This document shows positions 8,034 through 15,049 of a stretch of 64,000 bases of DNA, piece after piece. The stretch comes from Poriferisocius sp965221865 (GTDB taxonomy: Bacteria; Actinomycetota; Acidimicrobiia; Acidimicrobiales; Bin134), in NCBI GenBank assembly GCA_965221865.1, contig OZ244918.1, forward strand, positions 372,001 to 436,000. The letters run 5' to 3'. The translations under genes were made by a program, and so were the position numbers. Below the pieces are notes generated by a model. The model saw only the letters and a program-made list of their open reading frames with translations, did not search any database and was not told the DNA's origin. Every line of letters begins with the position of its first letter. The stretch's first letter is position 1.

Positions 8034-8267
8034 ATGCACATTCAACTTGAGGACGAACTAGTCGCAGAACTGGATTGTAGAGCAGGGACACGTCGCAGGA
8101 GTGCATTCATAGCAGCACTGATCCGCCAAACCCTCAATGACGAGCAACGATGGGATGAAATCGAAGCTTCTTTGGGGTCTATATCCGATGCTGGCCATGC
8201 GTGGGATGACAGCCCTGCCGAGTGGATTCGTCAGCAACGCCACAGCGATCCAAGACGCTCAGGCTGA
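8034..8267 (+). CDS. VapB-like antitoxin (ribbon-helix-helix type)
   Basis: A 77-residue protein beginning MHIQLEDELVAELDCRAG and continuing RRRSAFIAALIRQTL, the pattern of an RHH/CopG-type DNA-binding antitoxin: a short beta strand followed by two helices. The acidic and tryptophan-rich tail (WDDSPAEWIRQQR) is the type of segment that wraps a PIN toxin. No SD is visible, but a -10-like TAGATAAT lies just upstream, so a leaderless transcript is possible. Its toxin gene, 2 bases downstream, is truncated, so the antitoxin is probably an orphan remnant. Confidence 0.75.
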   Translation: MHIQLEDELVAELDCRAGTRRRSAFIAALIRQTLNDEQRWDEIEASLGSISDAGHAWDDSPAEWIRQQRHSDPRRSG

Positions 8268-8269
8268 AA

Positions 8270-8374
8270 ATGCCCCGACTCCTTCTAGACACAACTGTTT
8301 TAATCGACGCGCTCAGAGGGAAAGCCTCCGCAGAACGCTTGCGAGCACTAAGAAGCAAGCAACCTTATCTATAG
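8270..8374 (+). pseudogene. Truncated VapC PIN toxin, N-terminal fragment
   Basis: The ATG at 8270 follows the VapB stop by 2 bases and encodes 34 residues, MPRLLLDTTVLIDALRGKAS and 14 more, before a TAG at 8372. The LLLDTTVLIDALRG segment is the first strand and catalytic Asp of a PIN domain. An intact toxin would have about 130 residues and further acidic motifs; none of these is found downstream in any frame. The coding sequence breaks exactly where a tandem 22-bp repeat begins, which suggests that a rearrangement removed the rest. Confidence 0.75.
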
Positions 8375-8410
8375 ATTTGGTGTGCTTAATCTATAGATTT
8401 ATAGTGCTTA
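8367..8410. repeat. Tandem 22-bp direct repeat with ATCTATAGAT palindromes
   Basis: Two adjacent 22-base units (8367-8388 and 8389-8410) share ATCTATAGATTT at their left and GTGCTTA at their right, differing only in the three bases between. The core ATCTATAGAT is a perfect palindrome. They lie between a truncated toxin and the next antitoxin gene, and may be operators or duplicated junctions; this is inference. Confidence 0.8.
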
Positions 8411-8418
8411 GCCTGCTG

Positions 8419-8444
8419 ACAAAACACTATAACAAAACACTATA
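8419..8444. repeat. Tandem 13-bp direct repeat
   Basis: ACAAAACACTATA occurs twice with no gap (8419-8431 and 8432-8444), both copies exact, immediately before a perfect palindrome. The spacing is a little over one helical turn, which suits cooperative protein binding. Confidence 0.85.
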
Positions 8445-8460
8445 GTAGCAACGTTGCTAC
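8445..8460. promoter_or_regulatory. Perfect 16-bp palindrome, probable antitoxin operator
   Basis: GTAGCAACGTTGCTAC is its own reverse complement. It ends 33 bases before the ATG of a Phd/YefM-family antitoxin. Antitoxins of this family autoregulate by binding palindromes in front of their own operon, so this is the expected operator. That use is inferred from position and symmetry. The GGAG that serves the gene lies between the palindrome and the start. Confidence 0.6.
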
Positions 8461-8493
8461 AAATCAGATACATAAGATAGGAGAAGCACTAGT

Positions 8494-8757
8494 ATGGCGA
8501 ATGCGATCACCAATATCAGCAGCCGAGAATTCAACCAAAACACAGGTGAAGCAAAGAGGGCCGCAAGCAATGGTCCCGTATGTATCACTGACCGCGGAAA
8601 GCCTGCCTATGTATTGCTGAGCTTTGACTACTACCAGCAACTCCTAAACAACCAATCAAACCTTATTGAGATGTTAAGCAACACCCCTGGAGTGGGCGAT
8701 ATAGATCTTCAGATTACTCAATTAGATGAAATCGCCCAACCATTTATCTTCAGCTGA
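8494..8757 (+). CDS. Phd/YefM-family antitoxin
   Basis: An 87-residue antitoxin. The N-terminal half (SSREFNQNTGEAKRAASNGP, then VCITDRGKPAYVLLSFDYYQQLL) is the standard Phd/YefM DNA-binding fold, with the TDRGKP turn and the following hydrophobic strand. The C-terminal tail is the toxin-binding part. GGAG lies upstream of the ATG, and a perfect palindrome with tandem repeats forms the likely operator. The stop overlaps the start of a PIN-domain gene (TGATG), the usual coupling, but that toxin is truncated. Confidence 0.88.
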   Translation: MANAITNISSREFNQNTGEAKRAASNGPVCITDRGKPAYVLLSFDYYQQLLNNQSNLIEMLSNTPGVGDIDLQITQLDEIAQPFIFS

Positions 8758-8933
8758 TGTATGTGTTTGACACCAACATCGTCTCGGAACTCCGCAAAGC
8801 CAAAACCAACAGAGCCGACCCTACAGTCGTTAACTGGTGCCACCAAATACCAGCCGAGGACAGCTACATCTCCGCCACAAGAGCGACACCGTTTTTTCGA
8901 CCTGTTGAAGCAAGTCCCGGCCCCATAAGATAA
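8757..8933 (+). pseudogene. Truncated VapC/FitB-type PIN toxin
   Basis: The ATG at 8757 overlaps the antitoxin stop. The first 43 or so residues (MYVFDTNIVSELRKAKTNRA, then WCHQIP, then SYISATR) follow a PIN domain with its first Asp and the strand that leads to the conserved Glu. After SYISATR the similarity stops and 15 unrelated residues run to the TAA at 8931. The remaining two thirds of the toxin, including later acidic residues, are missing. The break joins G+C-rich DNA that encodes something else on the other strand, so it looks like an insertion or deletion junction. Confidence 0.75.
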
Positions 8934-9120
8934 CGCCGCGGCACACCCTCTCCCCTGATTCCCGGGCAAGCTCTGCATACGGGATATTCATGTCGATCCG
9001 CTCCCCAGGCACGCCCTCCGGCGACCACTGCACATGCCGAGCGAGCACCGCGTCCACCCCGCGTGGCTCACGTACCTGTACACCAGCTGCTAGCAGCTTC
9101 TCCAGAGTAAATATGAAAAT
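8897..9120 (-). pseudogene. Unidentified G+C-rich gene remnant
   Basis: On the minus strand an open stretch encodes LEKLLAAGVQVREPRGVDAV, then ARHVQWSPEGVPGERIDMNI and PYAELARESGERVCRGVILW before running antisense into the truncated PIN gene. It has good codon character, is clearly richer in G+C than its neighbours and has no proper start with SD. It looks like the inner piece of a larger transferred gene. No family is recognised. The boundaries are approximate. Confidence 0.4.
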
Positions 9121-9132
9121 CAGATAGGGTTA

Positions 9133-10761
9133 TCAAACACAGAGCGGTTCAAAACGATAACCCTGACTAGACAGCTGACTAAGAGCAACATCTAAGGCCA
9201 GAATGGTTTGGGTTCGGTTGCCGCCACCGTCGTGCAGCAACACAACGCCACCATCATGGGCGTGTTCGGTAACGTGCTGGGCTATCTGTGCAGCTGGAGG
9301 GCTGCGCCAGTCAGCGGGATCAACGTTCCACAGGGCGATTTGCAAACCGTGGTTGGCCGCCCAGTCACGAGTGAAAGCATCAATAGTTCCATATGGAGGC
9401 CGAAGACAAGGTGTGGCCAGAGCGCCGAGCAAATCCTGAGTACGTCCCACTGTGTCATCAAACACATCTTGGGGCAGGCCAGCTAAGTTCTCATGATTCC
9501 ACGTGTGGTTGGCCACAGTATGACCCTCGGCAACAATGCGCTGGATTATGTCGGGATAGCGTTCAGCCAACGAACCGAGAACAAAAAATGTAGCCTTAGC
9601 CCCATAACGGAACAAAATATCCAGCACCTGCGGGGTGTAGTTGGGGTGGGGCCCATCATCGAAAGTCAAATACATGACCGGGCCAACTCCCTCTGAGGGT
9701 GCCGCAGGTACCAAAAGAGGCACAGCAGGTACAGTTGGAGTGGCCACTGAATCGAAGGCAACTGAGTTGGAATCGTAGCCCTGCGGCAGGGCCTCCACAT
9801 AAAGACTATAGTCAACCTGATCGGCATGAGCGGAAACCACTGTCACCTTCCACGACCCGGTAGCGGGGAGGTTAGTGGCCACCGACTGGAGTCTCTTGGA
9901 CGCTGAAGTCAGCACAAAATCGCCCAACCTTACCTCCAGCCACACCCCAATCGGGGCTTTTAGGGTAGCAGTGAACGCCTGACCCTCAGCCATGTGAGCC
10001 CTGTAGGGCTGACGCTGTTGGAAAGCAATCGACCCGGTCACCTCGCCACCCACGGCGCCTGGATCGAACCGAATGTCGATCTCGGGCGCTTCGGCCTCAG
10101 GAAGCGGGATATCCTCTAGCAGCTGCGACTCGACGATCGAAACTGCGGGCTTAGGCCCAGAGACGTCGATCTCGAGTGTCTGACGCCGGGAGATCACGGT
10201 AAAAGGCTCGTCCGGCCTGCGATCTAGCAACGACACCCTCACCAGACCTTCTTGCACTTCGATGTCCTGCATCACGATTCGGTCGCCCACCAGCACGGGC
10301 GGTTTGGCTACCCCGCCCCGCCCGTCGTCCAAGACCGGGACAAGCAGATGGAATACCCCCGACCCAGCCGGGTTCATGGTGACGTGAGCCACCACATCTT
10401 CAAAGCCGTCATCGTCTAGATCCCCCTGAGCCACCCGGTTTTGGAGCACATATCTGTCTCTGGAGGCACCATCGTAAAATATTTCGGCCTTGCCGCCTTC
10501 TAGCTGGATGGACTCCCCGTCCACCTCGAAGGCAAGATTCTCAAGGTCCTCCCACCTCACCCCCGTCCGCTCTATCTGCACCACTGGCGTAACGGTTGAG
10601 GTTGGCAAGATAGAAACCGGCAGCAAAACATTCTGTGATACAGAAGCATCTTGTGCCACAGAAGCATTTTGTGAAATAGAAGAGTCCTGCATGGCACACC
10701 CTCCACAAAGCAAGGCCAAAACTACCCCAAATGTTATGAACCTTTGAAAAACCACGGTCAA
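9133..10761 (-). CDS. Lipoprotein polysaccharide deacetylase (NodB family)
   Basis: A 542-residue exported protein. The signal segment ends at a lipobox-like LLCGGC (Cys 22). Residues about 30-350 form a beta-rich region without a recognised catalytic motif; it contains a DLDDDGFEDVVAHVT calcium-binding-like turn, as in VCBS/FG-GAP repeats, and a probable pre-peptidase-like beta sandwich. The C-terminal 190 residues are a NodB deacetylase with YLTFDDGPHPNYTPQVLD, NHTWNH, RPPYGTIDAF, NVDPADW and LLHDGGGN. All metal ligands and the catalytic Asp are present. It should remove acetyl groups from cell-wall or surface polysaccharide. It follows a paralogue directly (stop and start contiguous) but is more G+C-rich. 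Confidence 0.9.
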   Translation of the reverse strand: MTVVFQRFITFGVVLALLCGGCAMQDSSISQNASVAQDASVSQNVLLPVSILPTSTVTPVVQIERTGVRWEDLENLAFEVDGESIQLEGGKAEIFYDGASRDRYVLQNRVAQGDLDDDGFEDVVAHVTMNPAGSGVFHLLVPVLDDGRGGVAKPPVLVGDRIVMQDIEVQEGLVRVSLLDRRPDEPFTVISRRQTLEIDVSGPKPAVSIVESQLLEDIPLPEAEAPEIDIRFDPGAVGGEVTGSIAFQQRQPYRAHMAEGQAFTATLKAPIGVWLEVRLGDFVLTSASKRLQSVATNLPATGSWKVTVVSAHADQVDYSLYVEALPQGYDSNSVAFDSVATPTVPAVPLLVPAAPSEGVGPVMYLTFDDGPHPNYTPQVLDILFRYGAKATFFVLGSLAERYPDIIQRIVAEGHTVANHTWNHENLAGLPQDVFDDTVGRTQDLLGALATPCLRPPYGTIDAFTRDWAANHGLQIALWNVDPADWRSPPAAQIAQHVTEHAHDGGVVLLHDGGGNRTQTILALDVALSQLSSQGYRFEPLCV

Positions 10762-12615
10762 TCACCTGCAAAGCGGCTCAAATGCATACCCACGACCAGA
10801 TAACTCGGCAAGGGCGATATCAAGCCCAAGAACCGTCCAAGAGCGATCACCACCGCCATCATGCATCAAGATATTAACGCCATCACGGGCGTGGGACACA
10901 ACTTTTTGAGCGACCTCCTGAGGTGATTGCGGAATCCAATCTTGCGGACTGAAATCCCATGTAACCACCTCCAATCCGTGCTCTGCAGCCCATGGACGGG
11001 TGAAAGCATTCATCGAGGCATACGGCGGCCGTAAACAGTTCGTAGCCCAATCGCCAAGCTGAATTTGGGTTCGGCTTACCGTCTCATCAAACTCCTCACG
11101 AGACAGTTCCCCTAACGCTTCGTGGTTCCAAGTGTGGTTACCCACAGTATGCCCCTCAGCAACTATACGTTGCAGCAAGTTAGGATAAGCCGCAGCCCTT
11201 GAACCTAGAACAAAAAAAGTGGCTTTCGCCCCGTACTTTTCTAAAACATCTAAAACTTGAGGTGTATACATAGGATCGGGGCCATCGTCAAACGTGAGAT
11301 ACATCACCGGCGCAACCACAGCAGATGTGCTAGGGCTCTGTGTAGAAGTGTCTAGACTTTGTGCCACGGCATCGCCTAAATCGCCTGATATGGCAGCATC
11401 CCCTGTTAGTGGCCAAATCGTAGAATCATGTGTCCCATCACCACCTCGTTTGCAATCAACACCTACATCTGCTGCAATCAACGCATACAGACGACATGCC
11501 GCAAACGATACCCACCTGATTGTTTGATCAAAATAATCTCCCCGCGCGCTCACTATCGCTAACGAAAACCAGCCGCCACCAGGTAAAACAATCACCCCTG
11601 CATCCACAATCTGACGGTACTCTCCCCTACAACAGCCTGGCGTCAACCAGCCACCTTTGTGCAATGAGCCAGCAGCCACCTGCTGTGGTAAACGATCTAG
11701 CAAAACCCCGTCTAGTACCTTAGGACCGGTTAATGAACGGGCGGTGGCACGCAGCCATCTCTGCAAAACAGCGGTGCGGGAACTGTCTAAAAGCTGACCT
11801 CTGAAAAGCCGCGCATAAAACTTGGCTAAATCCGATGTGCTGGTGCGATTTCCAAGAGGATTGTCCGGATTGAAACTGCTTGACTCCCTGTTTTCATCAC
11901 CAAACCGCCAAGCCTCTAGCCGAGTTTCCCGCAACCCAGCTGTGTTGGTAGTCCAAGAGTTCACAGCATCCACCCCACCAGCTAGATCGATTAGAGCGCC
12001 GCTAGCAAAGTTATTTGAGCCAACCAAAGATGAACCACCTAGTGGCTCCACAGCGTCTATACCCGCAGTGTCTAAAGCTGCAGCTACCCAAAAAGGCTTA
12101 ACAGCACTAGCAGCAAAATTGCTTTCTTGCGGCACAAAACCATGACGAGAGCCATCGGGCATTTCCACAGCGATAGACAAACTCGCTTGCGGATTCCAAG
12201 AACGAGCAACCGCAATCAGCTCATCTATTTCTTCAGCCATCACAAAGTGAAACTCCTCAGTTAACGATCCCAAAAAGTCTCGACTTGCAGCTTTGGTATC
12301 TTCGGGTATCTCTTGAGGCGTTTCTTGGAGAGCTTGAACAGTAGGCTCAACTAAAAAATCAGCCTGTGTTGTAGGAGTGAGCACACCTGTCGGCGTGGGA
12401 ACGACATCACCGTCAGCAGAGCCCGAGGAATTGTAGCTAGACGTAGCTCCCACACTAGACCCTGGCGCAGCCGTGCTGGCAGGACGTCCAGCATCAGCAT
12501 CTACACGCTGAGTCGTTAGAGTCTGGCTAACCTCAATACCACCCCCACATCCGCTAACCATCATTAACCCAACCACCAGCAAAATTGCTGCAATCCTATG
12601 CCAAATCAACAACAC
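10762..12615 (-). CDS. Lipoprotein fusion: class A beta-lactamase-like domain + NodB deacetylase
   Basis: A 617-residue lipoprotein (lipobox VSGC, Cys 23) with a Ser/Thr/Pro-rich linker to about 110. Residues about 130-385 read as a class A beta-lactamase/D,D-peptidase fold: S170-A-V-K173 gives the SxxK motif, S200-N-N the SDN-type motif and K320-G-G the KTG-type motif. Residues 437-617 are a complete NodB deacetylase: TFDDGP (441-446), NHTWNH (493-498), RPPYA, and LMHDGGG (583-589). One chain thus carries a possible peptidoglycan-binding or hydrolysing serine domain and a sugar deacetylase. It is the upstream member of a tandem pair. The serine-domain activity is inferred from motifs only. 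Confidence 0.88.
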   Translation of the reverse strand: MLLIWHRIAAILLVVGLMMVSGCGGGIEVSQTLTTQRVDADAGRPASTAAPGSSVGATSSYNSSGSADGDVVPTPTGVLTPTTQADFLVEPTVQALQETPQEIPEDTKAASRDFLGSLTEEFHFVMAEEIDELIAVARSWNPQASLSIAVEMPDGSRHGFVPQESNFAASAVKPFWVAAALDTAGIDAVEPLGGSSLVGSNNFASGALIDLAGGVDAVNSWTTNTAGLRETRLEAWRFGDENRESSSFNPDNPLGNRTSTSDLAKFYARLFRGQLLDSSRTAVLQRWLRATARSLTGPKVLDGVLLDRLPQQVAAGSLHKGGWLTPGCCRGEYRQIVDAGVIVLPGGGWFSLAIVSARGDYFDQTIRWVSFAACRLYALIAADVGVDCKRGGDGTHDSTIWPLTGDAAISGDLGDAVAQSLDTSTQSPSTSAVVAPVMYLTFDDGPDPMYTPQVLDVLEKYGAKATFFVLGSRAAAYPNLLQRIVAEGHTVGNHTWNHEALGELSREEFDETVSRTQIQLGDWATNCLRPPYASMNAFTRPWAAEHGLEVVTWDFSPQDWIPQSPQEVAQKVVSHARDGVNILMHDGGGDRSWTVLGLDIALAELSGRGYAFEPLCR

Positions 12616-12682
12616 ACCTCATAGGATAAACGCTTGCAGCTGCACAAATTGCACACACTCTATTAACCGCAATGAACCGCGA

Positions 12683-13390
12683 TTAACCACACCAGCCCCA
12701 GCGAGTGGACGCTTTGTCGTAAGCTTTATCCATCGCATCTTGCATGCCTTTCTGTAACTTGTCTGTAAAATCAGCCCGCATCTCAGCACTAATACGGCTG
12801 CTGCCAGCAGTCAAAAAATCCAACGGTTCACCCACAACTATCGAAACCGGTACAGGCCGCAAGAACTTGGCCTTAGGTGCCATGGCCTGCTCTGTACCTG
12901 CAATGCCAACAGGGATAATAGGCACCTTAGCGCGCGCTGCCAAATAACCCGCTCCACTATAAATAGCACCCACCTGTCGCCCGCTGTGACGAGTGCCTTC
13001 TGGAAACACTAAGAGCGGCTCGCCTTGTTCCAACAAACCAACTGCTGCTTGCAACGAGCGGCGATCACCAGTACCACGGCGCACTGGAAACGCTCCACAC
13101 ATAGCGCTAAACCACGTACCCAACCCGCCCGGAAACATCTCCTGTTTAGCTAGTGAGCGTACAACCCGCGGGCACAAAACATTAACCAGCGGGCCATCTA
13201 AGTTGGAACGATGCACAGGAGCCAAAATAAACGCGCCATCTATCTTTAACTTGTGCGCCCCATCTACCCGCATCCGCAAATACAAGCGGCCCACCAAAAA
13301 CACCAACACCCGCAGCAATCCATAAAACCAACGAGCACGTCTGGTCTTCCAAATGCGCAGCACTTGCTGGGTAAGCAAATCTTCAGACAT
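12683..13390 (-). CDS. PlsC-family 1-acyl-sn-glycerol-3-phosphate acyltransferase
   Basis: A 235-residue acyltransferase. The catalytic HxxxxD box is HRSNLDGP (about 55-62), followed by the GAFPVRRG block, the substrate-binding FPEGTRHSG and the IIPVGIAGTEQ segment, in the order of the PlsC family. It transfers an acyl chain to lysophosphatidate or a related lipid at the membrane. The hydrophobic stretch FYGLLRVLVFLVGRLYLRM probably attaches it to the bilayer. The ATG at 13390 is chosen; a TTG 21 bases further upstream is possible. It is divergent from cysS. Confidence 0.9.
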   Translation of the reverse strand: MSEDLLTQQVLRIWKTRRARWFYGLLRVLVFLVGRLYLRMRVDGAHKLKIDGAFILAPVHRSNLDGPLVNVLCPRVVRSLAKQEMFPGGLGTWFSAMCGAFPVRRGTGDRRSLQAAVGLLEQGEPLLVFPEGTRHSGRQVGAIYSGAGYLAARAKVPIIPVGIAGTEQAMAPKAKFLRPVPVSIVVGEPLDFLTAGSSRISAEMRADFTDKLQKGMQDAMDKAYDKASTRWGWCG

Positions 13391-13537
13391 TACACTCTGA
13401 CATCTGCACAAATATTCAAATCAAACATAAAAATGTGGGTTCTTTCTAGCGCTCCTTAGCAACAGTGCTTTAATAATGCCACCACTCGGTTTGATAATGA
13501 TGGCTATACCCACCCAAAAACTAACTAACCTTAAAGG
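13391..13537. promoter_or_regulatory. Divergent intergenic region plsC / cysS
   Basis: About 147 A+T-rich bases separate the divergent plsC-like gene and cysS, so both promoters should lie here. No well-spaced -35/-10 pair stands out on either strand and no T-box-like leader is apparent before cysS, so the element positions are left open. Confidence 0.3.
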
Positions 13538-15049
13538 GTGATTTCGCTCTATGACACCCGCCAAAGAGCAGTTCTTCAATTTGAACCGATAACACCGGGC
13601 CAGGTGTCTATGTATGTATGCGGTCCAACCGTTTACGATGTGCCGCACATTGGTCATGCCCGTACTGCCCTTACCTTTGACATGATCCGCCGCTACCTCA
13701 GCTGGCGAGGCTACAAGGTTACTTTTGTTTCAAACATCACCGACATTGACGACAAGATAATTGCTCGCGCAGCTGCCACAGGAACTACCGAAACCGAACT
13801 AGCCAAACGCTACAAACAAGACTACGTAGCGCAAATGGAACGTTTCGGCATTACCCAGCCAGATCATCAACCCCATGCAACCGAATACATACCGCAAATG
13901 CTGGCTCTAATCGACCAGCTTGTTAAACGGGGTGCGGCCTACATTATTGAAGGCAAAGGAGTTTATTTCTCGGTAGCAGCACATGAGCACTACGGCAACC
14001 TCATCGGACGTACTCCCCAAGAGCTACGAGAAGGCGCAAGAGCACGCGTAGAGGTAGATGAAGACAAAGTAGACCCACTGGACTTCGCCCTTTGGAAAGC
14101 AGCGAAACCTAACGAACCAACGTGGGACTCCCCGTGGGGCCCCGGCAGACCTGGCTGGCATATTGAATGCGTAGCTATGGCCACCGACCTTTTGGGCGAA
14201 GTTTTCGACATTCACGGGGGAGGTGATGATCTGGCATTTCCTCATCATCAAAACGAGATTGCCGAAGCTGAAAGTGCCGACTGTAGGTTTGCGCGCTATT
14301 GGGTTCATGGTGCCATGTTGAATGTAAACGGCGAAAAAATGGCCAAATCACTAGGCAACTTCACCACACTGGCCGACTTATTGGATTCCTGTCCCCCGCA
14401 AGTGCTGCGCTTGTTGATGCTACAAACTCATTACCGCACGGTACTGGAGTTAAGCGACGACTCATTAGCAACAGCTAGCGGTGCAATGCAACGCCTTGAA
14501 ACCTGGCACCGCCGCTTTCAAACCATGTTGACCACACAAGCCAATGCTACAAACATAAACCCCAGCACTCAATGCCCTACAAATACATATCTGGCAGACA
14601 CAGATAGTCTTGCTAACACAGACACAGAACTTGTGAGCATAGACGCAAAAGCAGTGGCACGCTTTACTGCAGCAATGGACGAAGACTTCGCCACTCCAGC
14701 TGCGCTAGCAGTTATTTTCGACTTGGTACGAACTGGCAACGCCGCGTTGGACGCTCAAAACACCAACAAAGCTGCTCAAGTGTTTGCCACGATCAACCAT
14801 CTATGTGCAGCCCTCGGCTTAGAAATTCCAACGAAACATCCTGTTAGCAACAACTCTGAGAGCGATTCTAACAATGCGCAAACCCGGCGAATAAACGAGA
14901 TGGTGGCGCAACGAAACCAAGCTCGTGTTGCCAAAGACTTTGCCACAGCCGACAGCATCCGCAATCAGCTAGCCGCAGAAAACGTAGTGCTTGAAGATGG
15001 TCCTAGTGGCACAATCTGGCGAAAAAAGACAGAAATACACACTCAGTGA
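13538..15049 (+). CDS. cysS: Cysteinyl-tRNA synthetase
   Basis: A 503-residue class I aminoacyl-tRNA synthetase that charges tRNA-Cys. The N-terminus MISLYDTRQRAVLQFEPITP and the zinc-site motif MYVCGPTVYD match CysRS, followed by the HIGH signature (PHIGHAR), further zinc ligands in GWHIECVAM and HHQNEIAEAE, and the KMSKS signature as EKMAKSLGN. A DALR helical domain and the C-terminal WRKK tail complete it. The GTG at 13538 fits the family N-terminus. About 50 poorly conserved residues (TNINPSTQ region, about 335-370) form an insertion in the helical part. The stop overlaps the next gene's GTG (GTGA). Confidence 0.97.
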   Translation: MISLYDTRQRAVLQFEPITPGQVSMYVCGPTVYDVPHIGHARTALTFDMIRRYLSWRGYKVTFVSNITDIDDKIIARAAATGTTETELAKRYKQDYVAQMERFGITQPDHQPHATEYIPQMLALIDQLVKRGAAYIIEGKGVYFSVAAHEHYGNLIGRTPQELREGARARVEVDEDKVDPLDFALWKAAKPNEPTWDSPWGPGRPGWHIECVAMATDLLGEVFDIHGGGDDLAFPHHQNEIAEAESADCRFARYWVHGAMLNVNGEKMAKSLGNFTTLADLLDSCPPQVLRLLMLQTHYRTVLELSDDSLATASGAMQRLETWHRRFQTMLTTQANATNINPSTQCPTNTYLADTDSLANTDTELVSIDAKAVARFTAAMDEDFATPAALAVIFDLVRTGNAALDAQNTNKAAQVFATINHLCAALGLEIPTKHPVSNNSESDSNNAQTRRINEMVAQRNQARVAKDFATADSIRNQLAAENVVLEDGPSGTIWRKKTEIHTQ

